From contig NZ_JAAKZI010000001.1 in NCBI RefSeq assembly GCF_011045165.1, positions 124,001 to 188,000 of the forward strand: a DNA stretch of 64,000 nt, in the 5' to 3' direction. Shown one piece after another: positions 1-8,447 of this stretch. Position 1 is the stretch's first letter. Each line of letters begins with the position of its first letter. The notes under the pieces are model-generated. The model was not told the DNA's origin. It made no database searches and was given only the letters and a program-made list of their open reading frames with translations. Origin of the DNA: Arthrobacter silviterrae. GTDB lineage: Bacteria > Actinomycetota > Actinomycetes > Actinomycetales > Micrococcaceae. Both the position numbers and the translations under genes were made by a program.

Positions 1-288
1 CGAGACGATTTGGTCGAAGCCCGGGTAGATGAAGCCGTCAAACTGGATTTCACAGACGGGGCGGTAGCCGCGGTACGCCAGCCCGACTGCCGTGCCGATG
101 ATGGCCGATTCGGCCAGGGGCGTGTCAATGACCCGGTGCGAGCCGAAGTCCTTCATGAGGCCGTCGGTGACCCGGAAGACGCCGCCCAGCGTGCCGATGT
201 CCTCGCCGAGCAGCACCACCTTGGGATCGTCCTCCATGGACTTGCGCAGCCCGGCGTTGATGGCCTGTGTGAGAGTCAGCTTGCTCAT
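1..288 (-). CDS. 2-oxoacid dehydrogenase E1 component, beta subunit (partial, 3' end beyond window)
   Basis: The first 96 residues (MSKLTLTQAINAG...) match the E1-beta subunit of pyruvate or branched-chain 2-oxoacid dehydrogenase. The thiamine-site signature LGEDIGTLGGVFRVTDG and the following TPLAESAI are visible. With E1-alpha it decarboxylates the 2-oxoacid and passes the acyl group to the lipoyl E2. The ATG overlaps the stop of the upstream alpha gene as ATGA, so the two are translationally coupled; a GGAAGGA ribosome site lies inside the alpha gene. The rest, and presumably E2, run off the left edge. Substrate is not settled by the sequence, but the neighbouring Lrp-type regulator favours branched-chain oxoacids. 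Confidence 0.92.
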   Translation of the reverse strand, partial: MSKLTLTQAINAGLRKSMEDDPKVVLLGEDIGTLGGVFRVTDGLMKDFGSHRVIDTPLAESAIIGTAVGLAYRGYRPVCEIQFDGFIYPGFDQIVS

Positions 289-1421
289 GACCGGCTTCCT
301 TCCAGCGTGGTGGTGGCAGATTCAGTGGCGGCAAAGCCGGCCAGGTACCGCGCGAAGTGGTCGCGCTGGCGGTCCAGGATGGCATGGTCGCCGGTGTAGA
401 CATTGTCGAAGAGTGCCATGGGGTCCGGGTCGGGGAGGTTGATGCAACCGGCGCGGAGCTCCGCGGCCACGGCGTCAGCCTGCCCGGCAATCTCAGCCTC
501 ACGGCCGGCGTCGAGCTTGCCGCGGGCGGTCAGCAGTGCGCGGACCCGGGCGATGGGGTCCTTGGCGCCCCATTCCTCCAGTTCCGTGACGCCGCGGTAG
601 CGGGTGGGGTCGTCGGCGGTGGTGTGGGCGCCCATGCGGTAGGTGACGGCCTCGATGAAGCTGGGGCCGCCGCCGCTGCGGGCGCGGGCGCCGGCCCAGC
701 GGGTTGCGGCCAGCACGGCGAGCACGTCATTGCCGTCCACGCGCAGGCTGGGGATGCCGTAGCCGGGTGCCCGGCCGGCGATCGGTGAGTGAGCCTGCAG
801 GCCCACGGGCTCGGAGATGGCCCAGTGGTTGTTCTGGCAGAAGAAGATGACGGGCGCCTGGAAGCTGGCGGCAAAAACCATGGATTCGTGGACGTCGCCC
901 TGGCTCGTGGCGCCGTCGCCGAGGTAGGCGATGGAGAGGGATTCCTTGCCGTCCATGGTCAGTCCCATGGCATAGCCGGTGGCGTGCAGCGTTTGCGCGC
1001 CAATGATGATCTGCGGGGTGGCCATGTTGAATTCATGCGGGTCCCAGCCGGTGTTGGCTGTGCCGCGCCAGGTACTCATGATGCCGGCCAGGTCTGCGCC
1101 GCGGCAGTAGGCGACGCCGTTTTCACGGTAGGTGGGGAAGATGAAGTCGTCCTCTTCCAGCGCCCGAACGGAGCCGATCTGCGAGGCCTCCTGGCCCAGC
1201 ATGGGCGGCCACAGGGCAAGCTGCCCCTGGCGCTGGAGGGCGGTGGCCTCCGTGTCGATGCGCCGGATCACCACCATGTCCCGGTACAGCTGGACCAGCT
1301 GTTCGTCACTGACGTCTGCCACGAAGGGTGAAAGGACCTCGTCGGCATGAAGGGTGCCGTCGGCGGCAATAATTTGGTGAATCCCGGGCTGTGGCCCGCT
1401 GTCGGATGATGTATCCAGCAC
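285..1421 (-). CDS. 2-oxoacid dehydrogenase E1 component, alpha subunit
   Basis: A 378-residue E1-alpha of the branched-chain/pyruvate dehydrogenase type. The thiamine diphosphate motif is complete: GDGATSQGD near residues 168-176 and the closing NN near 197-198. LGQEA near residue 75 and the conserved YRENG are also present. The start is taken as the GTG at 1421 because AAGGAGG lies about 10 bases upstream; a longer frame to 1469 has no ribosome site. It overlaps the beta subunit by four bases. It likely acts in catabolism of leucine, isoleucine and valine or in making branched-chain acyl-CoA primers for membrane lipids. Pyruvate is the main alternative substrate. Confidence 0.92.
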   Translation of the reverse strand: MLDTSSDSGPQPGIHQIIAADGTLHADEVLSPFVADVSDEQLVQLYRDMVVIRRIDTEATALQRQGQLALWPPMLGQEASQIGSVRALEEDDFIFPTYRENGVAYCRGADLAGIMSTWRGTANTGWDPHEFNMATPQIIIGAQTLHATGYAMGLTMDGKESLSIAYLGDGATSQGDVHESMVFAASFQAPVIFFCQNNHWAISEPVGLQAHSPIAGRAPGYGIPSLRVDGNDVLAVLAATRWAGARARSGGGPSFIEAVTYRMGAHTTADDPTRYRGVTELEEWGAKDPIARVRALLTARGKLDAGREAEIAGQADAVAAELRAGCINLPDPDPMALFDNVYTGDHAILDRQRDHFARYLAGFAATESATTTLEGSRS

Positions 1422-1559
1422 GGCAGAAACGCCTCCTTGGTGATTGCCACGGGTTCGGCCCCCTGGCAATGAGTCAGTGCATCGGGTAAACGCAGGCTCA
1501 ACGGCCGGCGACGAAGATTATCCGCGCGCGGCAGGATGGCGTCATTGCCGCCCTTAGAT

Positions 1560-1617
1560 GTGAGACTACTCACAGCACGCAGACGGCGCAATGTGTCCTA
1601 AGAATATTGATCATTCT
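1560..1617. promoter_or_regulatory. divergent promoter region with two small palindromes
   Basis: Between the E1-alpha gene and the Lrp-type gene lie GTGAG-ACTA-CTCAC (1560-1573) and AGAAT...ATTCT around TGATC (1601-1617). Lrp/AsnC proteins bind imperfect AT-rich palindromes of this size, so these are candidate operators for autoregulation and for control of the E1 operon. The assignment is by position and symmetry only. Confidence 0.4.
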
Positions 1618-1657
1618 GCCTTATATTGCCGCCACTGACCGTGCTAATCTGCGCATT

Positions 1658-2128
1658 ATGCATACTTTGGACGGAACAGACGCCCGCATCCTCCTGGCCA
1701 TGGTGGAGGACCCCCGGCAAACCGTGGTGGCCATGGCCGCCAAGCTGGGGCTGTCCCGCAACACGGTGCAGGCCCGGATGGCCTCCTTGGAGAAACGGCA
1801 CGCCTTTTTGGCCTTCGACCACCGCATCAGCCCGGCCGCACTGGGGTACCCCCTCACGGCCTTCATTTCGGTCCACGTGCAGCAGCAGAAACTGGGCGCC
1901 CTGGCCGTGTCCCTGGCCGGGATCCCGGAAGTGCTTGAAGCCCACGGGCTCAGCGGGCGCGCGGACCTGCTGGTGCGCGTGGTGTCCACGGGAGCCGAGG
2001 ATCTTTTCCGCATCAACGGGAAAATCCTGGCATGCGACGGCGTGGAGCGCACGGAAACGTCCCTGGCCATGAACGAGCTGGTCCCGTTCCGCCTCACTCC
2101 CCTGCTGGAACGCCGCCTGCGGCCCTGA
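1658..2128 (+). CDS. Lrp/AsnC family transcriptional regulator
   Basis: A 156-residue protein with an N-terminal AsnC-type winged helix-turn-helix (LDGTDARILLAMVEDP...TVVAMAAKLGLSRNTVQARM, residues about 3-45) and a C-terminal RAM/AsnC effector domain. The family binds amino acids and forms octamers. The ATG at 1658 is chosen because the protein then starts just ahead of the HTH, as in relatives; the frame extends upstream to 1607 without support. It is divergent from the 2-oxoacid dehydrogenase operon, an arrangement like bkdR-bkd in other bacteria, which suggests it senses branched-chain amino acids and controls that operon. Confidence 0.9.
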   Translation: MHTLDGTDARILLAMVEDPRQTVVAMAAKLGLSRNTVQARMASLEKRHAFLAFDHRISPAALGYPLTAFISVHVQQQKLGALAVSLAGIPEVLEAHGLSGRADLLVRVVSTGAEDLFRINGKILACDGVERTETSLAMNELVPFRLTPLLERRLRP

Positions 2129-2191
2129 AGGTCGCGGCAATCCCACCACCAGCTCCCTGCCGGGGACGGCACCCAAGGCCGGACGACGGCG

Positions 2192-2237
2192 AAAGGCCCC
2201 GTCCGGCGTCGTGCTTCGACGCGGAACGGGGCCTTTT
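2192..2237. terminator. bidirectional terminator between lrp-type gene and symporter
   Basis: Perfect arms AAAGGCCCCGT (2192-2202) and ACGGGGCCTTT (2226-2236) enclose a 23-base loop. T runs follow on both strands (TTTT on plus, TTTC on minus). It lies between convergent genes and can serve both. Confidence 0.8.
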
Positions 2238-2246
2238 CGCGGCGGA

Positions 2247-3896
2247 TCAGTGTTCGACGGCCTTTTCGGCGCCAACACCGGTCAACGAACGGACTTCCAT
2301 TTCAGCCTGGATGCGGGGATCCTCGGTCCCCTTGTCCAGCACGGTCCCCAGCCAGCCCAGGAAGAACGCGAGCGGGATTGAGATGATGCCGGGGTTGGCG
2401 AGCGGGAACCAGTCAAAGCTTGCTCCCGGAATCATGGCCTTCGGGCTGCCGGAAACCACCGGGGAGAACGTGATCAGGATGATGGCCGCGGCAAGGCCCC
2501 CGTACATGCTCCACAGGGCGCCCTGGGTGGTGAACTTCTTCCAGAACAGCGAGTACACGATGGTGGGCAGGTTCGCGGACGCGGCAATGGCGAAGGCGAG
2601 TGCCACCAGGAAAGCGATGTTCTGGCCATTGGCCAAAATGCCGCCCGCAATGGCAACCAGGCCAATCACGACCACCGTGCGGCGTGCCACCTTGACTTCC
2701 ATTTCCGGCTTGGGCTCGCCCTTGACAATGACGTTGGAGTAGATGTCGTGGGCAAAGGAAGCCGCCGCGGTGATGGTCAGGCCGGCCACCACGGCCAGGA
2801 TGGTGGCGAAGGCGACTGCTGAGATGAAGCCGAGCAGGATGGGCCCGCCGATGACAAAGGCAAGCAGTGGCGCCGCAGCGTTCACGCCTCCGGGTGCCGC
2901 GAGGATTTCCTTCTTGCCGATCAGCGCGCCGGCACCGTAGCCGAGCACCAGGGTGAAGATGTAGAAGATGCCGATGAGCCAGATGGCCCACACCACGGAC
3001 TTGCGGGCCTCCTTGGCAGTGGGCACCGTGTAGAAGCGCATCAGCACGTGCGGCAGGGCCGCCGTGCCGAGGACTAGCGCCAGGGCCAGCGAAATGAAGT
3101 CAAGCGGCGCCTTGCCGTAGGCCGCGCCGGGGTTCAGCAGGGCCGCGCCGGCGCCGCCTTCATTGATGGAGGTCTGGACGGCCGCATCCATGAGCGTGGT
3201 CAGGTTGAAGCCGTTCATGGCCAGCACAATGATTGTCATGATGGCTGCACCAATCACCAACAGGCAGGCCTTGATGATCTGCACCCAGGTGGTGCCCTTC
3301 ATGCCGCCGATCAGTACGTACACGATCATGAGCACGCCAACCACGGCAATGACGATGCCCTGGCCGGTCTTGTTGTTGTTGTCCAGGCCAAGGAGCAGCG
3401 AGACCAGCCCGCCGGCACCGGCCATCTGGGCCAGCAGGTAGAAGAAGCAGACCACCAGGGTGGTGGTGGCCGCGGCGATGCGGACCGGGCGCTGCTTGAG
3501 GCGGAAGGAGAGCACGTCCGCCATGGTGAACTTGCCGGTGTTGCGGAGCAGTTCCGCCACGAGCAGCAGTGCCACGAGCCAAGCCACGAGGAAGCCGATC
3601 GAATACAGGAAGCCGTCGTAGCCGTTGATGGCGATGGCGCCGGTGATGCCCAGGAAGGATGCGGCGGAGAGGTAGTCGCCGGCAATGGCGGTGCCGTTCT
3701 GCCCGCCCGAGAAGGAGCGCCCGGCCGCGTAGTAGTCGGCGGCGGTCTTGTTGTTGCGGCTGGCGCGGAAGACCACCACCATGGTGACACCCACGAAGAG
3801 GATAAAGATCAGGATGTTGACCCAGGACGTGTCCTTGGTTTGCTCCCCCAGTGACTTCATGGGGGCCAGGGCGGTGAGTGCAGAGGACAGGTTCAC
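2247..3896 (-). CDS. cation/acetate (monocarboxylate) symporter, SSS family
   Basis: A 549-residue polytopic membrane protein of the sodium:solute symporter family, close to ActP and to corynebacterial MctC. It shows the YYAAGRSFSGGQNGTAIAGDYLSAASFLGITG region typical of acetate permeases (residues about 54-85) and about 13 hydrophobic segments. It would import acetate, pyruvate or other short monocarboxylates with a cation. The start is GTG at 3896 with GAGG upstream. It follows the small DUF485 protein after only three bases, the usual ActP/YjcH pairing. A LytS/LytT-type sensor pair is divergently encoded next door and may regulate it. Confidence 0.92.
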   Translation of the reverse strand: MNLSSALTALAPMKSLGEQTKDTSWVNILIFILFVGVTMVVVFRASRNNKTAADYYAAGRSFSGGQNGTAIAGDYLSAASFLGITGAIAINGYDGFLYSIGFLVAWLVALLLVAELLRNTGKFTMADVLSFRLKQRPVRIAAATTTLVVCFFYLLAQMAGAGGLVSLLLGLDNNNKTGQGIVIAVVGVLMIVYVLIGGMKGTTWVQIIKACLLVIGAAIMTIIVLAMNGFNLTTLMDAAVQTSINEGGAGAALLNPGAAYGKAPLDFISLALALVLGTAALPHVLMRFYTVPTAKEARKSVVWAIWLIGIFYIFTLVLGYGAGALIGKKEILAAPGGVNAAAPLLAFVIGGPILLGFISAVAFATILAVVAGLTITAAASFAHDIYSNVIVKGEPKPEMEVKVARRTVVVIGLVAIAGGILANGQNIAFLVALAFAIAASANLPTIVYSLFWKKFTTQGALWSMYGGLAAAIILITFSPVVSGSPKAMIPGASFDWFPLANPGIISIPLAFFLGWLGTVLDKGTEDPRIQAEMEVRSLTGVGAEKAVEH

Positions 3897-3899
3897 CGG

Positions 3900-4271
3900 T
3901 TATACCTCTTCCTTGGTGGTCTGGGCGGCAAGGATCTGCGACTCGAGGCGGGTCCGGATCTTGGCGGCCTTCGGGTCGAGCTTGTTGTTGGCATACGTGA
4001 CATACCAGGTGGTGATGCCGAAGGTGGTGACGAACTGCAGCAGGCCCATGACCAGTCCGATGTTGATGGACCCCCATACCTTGATGGACATGAAGTCGTG
4101 TGCATAGGCGGCCAGCAGGACGTATGCGAAGTACCAGAGCAGGAAGCCGACGGCCACCGGGAAAACAAAGTTGCGGTGCGTCTTGCGAAGGTCCTGGAAC
4201 TCCTCCGAATTCTGGACTTCGACAAAATCCACCGTTGGATCTTCTTGGCTTGCTTGGGCAGGATTACCCAT
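3900..4271 (-). CDS. DUF485 small membrane protein, symporter partner
   Basis: About 123 residues with two membrane helices (FVFPVAVGFLLWYFAYVLLAAYAHDF and INIGLVMGLLQFVTTFGITTWYVTYA) separated by the short loop typical of DUF485/YjcH. These proteins are almost always co-encoded with acetate-type SSS symporters and may help their function. Two adjacent ATG codons exist; the second (4271) is preferred because GGAGG lies four bases ahead of it, while the first leaves only one base. The stop is three bases before the symporter start. Confidence 0.88.
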   Translation of the reverse strand: MGNPAQASQEDPTVDFVEVQNSEEFQDLRKTHRNFVFPVAVGFLLWYFAYVLLAAYAHDFMSIKVWGSINIGLVMGLLQFVTTFGITTWYVTYANNKLDPKAAKIRTRLESQILAAQTTKEEV

Positions 4272-4411
4272 CATTCCTCCTTGCGAGATGTGATCCCTTT
4301 CACTATGGGGTGCCGTGGCTCACAATTTCCCCGGCTGGCAGGTGTCCCGCGCTGAACGGCATGGGCGCTGCGCCGAACGGCATCCGCAGCCCCTGGCGAT
4401 AGGGTTTGTCC

Positions 4412-5647
4412 ATGCCCTTCCCCGCCCTGAGTGACTCCACGCTCCTGCTCATTACCGCCATCGGCGTGGTGGTGGCCGCCCTGGCCATTGTGGCCGCCGT
4501 GGGATTCCGGCTCTCGCAATCACACCGCGAGCTGGGCACCGACGCCGAGCGCGCCACGTTTCGGGCCCTGCATTCGGCGGCAGCTGCCGGGGCCCAGCTG
4601 CGCAACGGACTCGAGCCGGTGGGTGCGCTCAAGGCGAGCAGGCAGTTGCGCGCCCTTCTGAACTGCGCCTCCTTCGCCATGACGGACGACTGCCAGCTGC
4701 TGGCCTGGGACGGCGCCGGGCCGGCCGCCAAGGAACCGGATTCGACGGCGGTCATGGGGCTGGCTGCCCGGGCCCTCGGCAGCGGCCGCACCCAGGTGGC
4801 CGTGCTGGACTCCACGCTCCGGGAGTCGCTGGGCCTGCCGGAAGCCGATTCGGACCTCAAGGCGGCGGTGATCTGCCCCATCAAGGTCAACTCGCGTGCC
4901 GTGGGCACCGTGATCATACTCAGCAAGGCGCCCAGCGCCGGGCTGGTCAGGGCCACCAATGAGGTGGCCGGGTGGGTGTCCGCCCAGCTGGAACTGACGG
5001 AACTCAGTGCCTCGCGCACAGCCCTGGCGGAAGCGGAGGTGCGTGCCCTGCGCGCCCAGATCAGCCCGCACTTCATCTACAACTCGCTCAACGCGATCGC
5101 CTCCTTCATCAACACCGACCCGCAGCGCGCCCGCGAACTGGTGCTGGAATTTGCCGATTTCACCCGGTATTCCTTCCGCCGGCACGGCGACTTCACCACC
5201 CTGGCCGAGGAACTGCGCTGCATTGACAGGTACCTGCTGCTGGAGAGCGCCCGTTTTGGGGACAGGCTGCAGATCAACCTCCAAATCGCCCCCGAGGTCC
5301 TCAGCACCGTGATCCCGTTCCTGAGCCTGCAGCCGCTGGTGGAAAACGCTGTGCGGCACGGCCTGGAGGCCAAGGTGGGCCGCGGGCTGGTACAGCTGTC
5401 GGCCCGGGACCTGGGCGCCTATACGGAGGTGACGGTGGAGGACGACGGCGTCGGCATGGACCCCGAGCAGCTCCGCCTGCTCCTGGCCGGGCAGCGCGAC
5501 GGCACCCACGTGGGGCTGCGCAACGTGGACGCCCGGCTCCGGCAGGTCTACGGCGACCAGCACGGGCTGACCATCGACACCGCCGAGGGCCGGGGCATGC
5601 TGATCACCATGACAGTGCCCAAGAACCAGCCCGGCCACGATGCCTGA
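4412..5647 (+). CDS. LytS-type sensor histidine kinase
   Basis: A 411-residue kinase. It has a single N-terminal membrane helix (about 10-34), a GAF-like central region (about 50-190), the His_kinase domain with phosphoacceptor His near residue 220 in ISPHFIYNSLNAI, and an ATPase domain with N-box PLVENAVRHG and G-box EDDGVGM. Unlike LytS of Staphylococcus it lacks the multi-helix 5TM domain, so the signal may be cytoplasmic. It is followed by a LytTR response regulator and sits between two acetate-type symporters, so sensing of acetate or pyruvate status is a reasonable inference, by analogy with BtsS/YpdA-type systems. ATG 4412 is used; TTG 4406 is possible. Confidence 0.9.
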   Translation: MPFPALSDSTLLLITAIGVVVAALAIVAAVGFRLSQSHRELGTDAERATFRALHSAAAAGAQLRNGLEPVGALKASRQLRALLNCASFAMTDDCQLLAWDGAGPAAKEPDSTAVMGLAARALGSGRTQVAVLDSTLRESLGLPEADSDLKAAVICPIKVNSRAVGTVIILSKAPSAGLVRATNEVAGWVSAQLELTELSASRTALAEAEVRALRAQISPHFIYNSLNAIASFINTDPQRARELVLEFADFTRYSFRRHGDFTTLAEELRCIDRYLLLESARFGDRLQINLQIAPEVLSTVIPFLSLQPLVENAVRHGLEAKVGRGLVQLSARDLGAYTEVTVEDDGVGMDPEQLRLLLAGQRDGTHVGLRNVDARLRQVYGDQHGLTIDTAEGRGMLITMTVPKNQPGHDA

Positions 5648-5682
5648 GGGTGCCCCTCGGCTGGGGCCACGCGCCCGAGGGA

Positions 5683-5775
5683 CCCAAGCGGCAGGCGCGC
5701 CAGCGCCTCCCGCTTGGGAGGGCGTGGGGACTAGCGCCTTCGCGCCCTCCCCACCGCTCGCAAGCTCGCGTGGGG
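5683..5775. repeat. strong hairpins in the sensor-regulator intergenic gap
   Basis: The 153-base gap between the LytS- and LytT-type genes contains CCCAAGCGG/CCGCTTGGG (5683-5691, 5710-5718) with inner AGGCGC/GCGCCT, and a second palindrome CCCCAC/GTGGGG (5749-5754, 5770-5775). No T run follows, so these look more like REP-type palindromic elements or mRNA-processing hairpins than terminators. Confidence 0.6.
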
Positions 5776-5800
5776 CCCCTCGGCCGCTAGGCTTAGGCCC

Positions 5801-6526
5801 ATGATCACTGTCCTTGTTGCCGACGACGAGCTGCCTGCCGTCGAGGAACTGGCCTACCTCCTGGGCCGGGACCCGCGCATTGGCACCATCCACCGGGCGT
5901 CCGGCGGCGCAGGGGCCCTGGCGGTGTTGTCGACGGAAGCCGTTGACGCCGTCTTCCTCGACATCCACATGCCCGGACTGTCCGGCCTCGAGCTGGCCCA
6001 GGCCATCAACCGGTCCGCCAGCCCGCCCGTCGTCGTGTTTGTCACGGCCGATGACGAGCTGGCCCTGGAAGCCTTCGACCTCGCCGCCGTCGACTATCTC
6101 CTCAAACCGGTCCGTCCGGAGCGGCTGGCCAAGACGGTGGGGCGCGTCGCGGAACTTGTGGCGACCCCGGCAGCCGCTGCCGCCGTGGAGCTGATCACGG
6201 TGGACCAGGGCGGGGTGAGCCGGGTCATCCGCCTGGACGAGGTCCGCTTTGTCCAGGCCCAGGGCGACTACGCCCGCCTCCACACGGCCGAGGCCAGCTA
6301 CCTGGTCCGGGTGCCGCTGGCCGACTTGGAACGCCGCTGGTCCGGGTCCGGCTTCCTGCGGATTCACAGGTCCTACCTGGTCTGCATGCCCTTCGTCACG
6401 GCCTTGAAGCTGAGCTCCGCCAAGCCCACGGTTTCCGTCTCCAATGCCGACCTCCCGGTGAGCCGCCGCCACCTCCCGGCCCTGCGCGAACGCCTGCAGG
6501 CCACCCGGGTGCGGCCGTCCCCATGA
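5801..6526 (+). CDS. LytTR family response regulator
   Basis: A 241-residue regulator. The receiver domain (1-120) carries the acidic pocket ADDE and phosphoacceptor Asp54 in FLDIHMPG, with the conserved K in YLLKPVR. The C-terminal LytTR DNA-binding domain (about 135-235) shows VRFVQAQGDYARLHT and FLRIHRSYLV. It is the partner of the upstream LytS-type kinase. Its stop overlaps the start of the next small membrane gene (ATGA), so it is in one operon with the second symporter, a likely regulatory target. Confidence 0.92.
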   Translation: MITVLVADDELPAVEELAYLLGRDPRIGTIHRASGGAGALAVLSTEAVDAVFLDIHMPGLSGLELAQAINRSASPPVVVFVTADDELALEAFDLAAVDYLLKPVRPERLAKTVGRVAELVATPAAAAAVELITVDQGGVSRVIRLDEVRFVQAQGDYARLHTAEASYLVRVPLADLERRWSGSGFLRIHRSYLVCMPFVTALKLSSAKPTVSVSNADLPVSRRHLPALRERLQATRVRPSP

Positions 6527-6942
6527 ACGACGACGGCGTCCCCGAGTCCCAGCCGGTGCCCCCTGCCGCCCCTCCCGCCGCAGGGCGCGTGCGCGTGGTG
6601 GCCCCCGGCAGCCAGGCCCGCCACCTTCCGGAACTGACCAGCGTGTCGCAGGAAGTGGCCGAACAGTCCGCCGTGGGTGAGGTGATGGTGCGGTCCCTGA
6701 TCCGCTCCCAGCTGCGGCTGTCGCTGGTGGTGGCCTTCGGCTTCATGGCGGCCCTGTTCATCGGCACCATGGTGCTGCGGTGGGTCCCGGGCTTTTCGGC
6801 CTGGCGGATCCTGGGCATTCCCGCCCCGTGGCTCATGCTGGGCGCCGGCGTCTACCCCGTCATTGGCGCCTGCGCCTGGCTGTACGTGCGGGCCGCAACC
6901 AAGAACGAAAACCAGTACCGCGACCTGGTGGAGGAAAAGTGA
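6523..6942 (+). CDS. small two-helix membrane protein (DUF485-like symporter partner)
   Basis: A 139-residue protein. The first 60 residues are Pro/Ala-rich and cytoplasmic-looking (ending ELTSVSQEVAEQS). Two membrane helices follow (LSLVVAFGFMAALFIGTMVL and PWLMLGAGVYPVIGACAWLYVRAA), with a charged tail. Position and topology copy the DUF485 partner of the first symporter, but sequence similarity is weak. Its ATG overlaps the response-regulator stop, and its stop overlaps the GTG of the symporter (GTGA), giving a fully coupled operon. Function is inferred from context. Confidence 0.8.
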   Translation: MNDDGVPESQPVPPAAPPAAGRVRVVAPGSQARHLPELTSVSQEVAEQSAVGEVMVRSLIRSQLRLSLVVAFGFMAALFIGTMVLRWVPGFSAWRILGIPAPWLMLGAGVYPVIGACAWLYVRAATKNENQYRDLVEEK

Positions 6943-8438
6943 ACCCCGCCGTCGGCTTCACCGCCGTCATTGCCGTTTCCGTCATCACCGCGCTGATCGG
7001 CATCTACGGGCTCCGGGTCTCACGGACCACGAGTGATTTCTATGTGGCCTCCCGCACCGTGCGGCCGTGGTGGAACGCGTCGGCCATTGGCGGGGAGTAC
7101 CTGTCGGCGGCCAGCTTCCTCGGCATCGCCGGCCTCATCATGATCTCCGGCCTGGATGCCCTGTGGTTTCCCATCGGCTACACCGCCGGCTACCTGATGC
7201 TGCTCTTTTTCGTCGCGGCCCCGCTGCGGCGTTCGGGCGCGTACACGATTCCGGACTTTGCCGAGGCCCGGCTCGGGTCCACGGGCGCACGCCACGTCAC
7301 CAGCATCCTGGTGGTCATGGTGGGTTGGCTGTACATTGTGCCGCAGCTGCACGGCGCCGCCCTCACCATCAGGACGACGACGGGGCTGCCGTCGTGGGTG
7401 GGTGCCGTGGCCGTCGTCGTGATTGTGTGCCTGACGGTCATTACGGGCGGGATGCGCTCCATCACCTTTGTCCAGGCCTTCCAGTTTTGGCTCAAGCTGA
7501 CGGCCCTGGCGGTGCCTGCATTTTTTATCCTGCTGCTGGTGACCGGAACGGCCGGTACTCTTCCGGGAGGCCCCCTGCCGGCCGGCACCGACTTCTTCCC
7601 GCCGTCCGATCCCCTGGGCAGCGGCAGCATGTACACCACCTTGTCGCTGCTGGTGGCGCTGCTCTTCGGCACACTGGGACTGCCCCACGTGCTGGTCAGG
7701 TTTTACACCAACCCCGACGGCGCCGCAGCCCGGCGCACCACGTTGATCGTGCTCGGGCTGCTGTCAATTTTTTACCTGTTCCCCACCATTTTCGGCGTGC
7801 TGGGCAGGGTTTTCCTGCCGGGCCTGGCCAAGGAAGGCACCCCCGACGCGACGGTGCTGCTGCTGCCCGGCGCGCTGGTGGGCGGAATGGGCGGGAGCCT
7901 GCTGACGGCGCTGGTGGTGGCCGGCGCCTTTGCGGCGTTCCTGTCCACCACGTCCGGGCTGGTGGTTTCCCTGGCGGGCGTCATCAGCCAGGACCTGCTG
8001 GGAGGCAGCGTCCGCGGTTTCCGGATCGCTGCCGTGGGCGCCGCAGTCGTGCCCCTGGTGGTGGCGCTGGGCACCGACTCCCTGGCACTGGCCGGCACCG
8101 TGGGGCTGGTGTTTGCCTTCACCGCGTCCACCGTGTGCCCCCTGCTGCTGCTGGGCATCTGGTGGCGCGGCCTCACAGACGCCGGCGCCGTGGCCGGCAT
8201 GGTGGTGGGCGGCGTGCTGTGCGGGGCTGCGATCATGCTGGCTGCCCGGGTCGGGGTGGATTCGGGCTGGCGGGACGTCCTGGCCCAGCCGGCGGCCTGG
8301 ACGGTGCCGGCGTCGTTCATCACCATGGTGCTGGTGTCGCTGGCCACGCCCCGGCGCCGCAGTCCGGGGGCGGCCAGGTTCATGTCAAAACTGCATGTGC
8401 CGGAACGGCCGTTGGCGCACCCGGGGCCGTCGCGCTAG
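6939..8438 (+). CDS. sodium/solute symporter, acetate-permease-like
   Basis: A 499-residue SSS-family carrier, shorter than the first one. The family signature is visible as SDFYVASRTVRPWWNASAIGGEYLSAASFLGIAGL near the N terminus, plus the LGLPHVLVRFYTNPDGAAARRT loop typical of ActP-like proteins. The GTG at 6939 is taken because it overlaps the previous stop; a longer frame upstream lies inside that gene. It is the last gene of the regulator operon, and its substrate (acetate, pyruvate or another carboxylate) cannot be told from sequence. Confidence 0.9.
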   Translation: MNPAVGFTAVIAVSVITALIGIYGLRVSRTTSDFYVASRTVRPWWNASAIGGEYLSAASFLGIAGLIMISGLDALWFPIGYTAGYLMLLFFVAAPLRRSGAYTIPDFAEARLGSTGARHVTSILVVMVGWLYIVPQLHGAALTIRTTTGLPSWVGAVAVVVIVCLTVITGGMRSITFVQAFQFWLKLTALAVPAFFILLLVTGTAGTLPGGPLPAGTDFFPPSDPLGSGSMYTTLSLLVALLFGTLGLPHVLVRFYTNPDGAAARRTTLIVLGLLSIFYLFPTIFGVLGRVFLPGLAKEGTPDATVLLLPGALVGGMGGSLLTALVVAGAFAAFLSTTSGLVVSLAGVISQDLLGGSVRGFRIAAVGAAVVPLVVALGTDSLALAGTVGLVFAFTASTVCPLLLLGIWWRGLTDAGAVAGMVVGGVLCGAAIMLAARVGVDSGWRDVLAQPAAWTVPASFITMVLVSLATPRRRSPGAARFMSKLHVPERPLAHPGPSR

Positions 8439-8447
8439 GGCCGGCTG

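Noticed and set aside
4520-6472. 650-residue open frame on the minus strand opposite the LytS/LytT-type genes
   Set aside because: It is the GC-rich shadow of two well-recognised plus-strand genes, spans their intergenic gap and shows no domain of its own.
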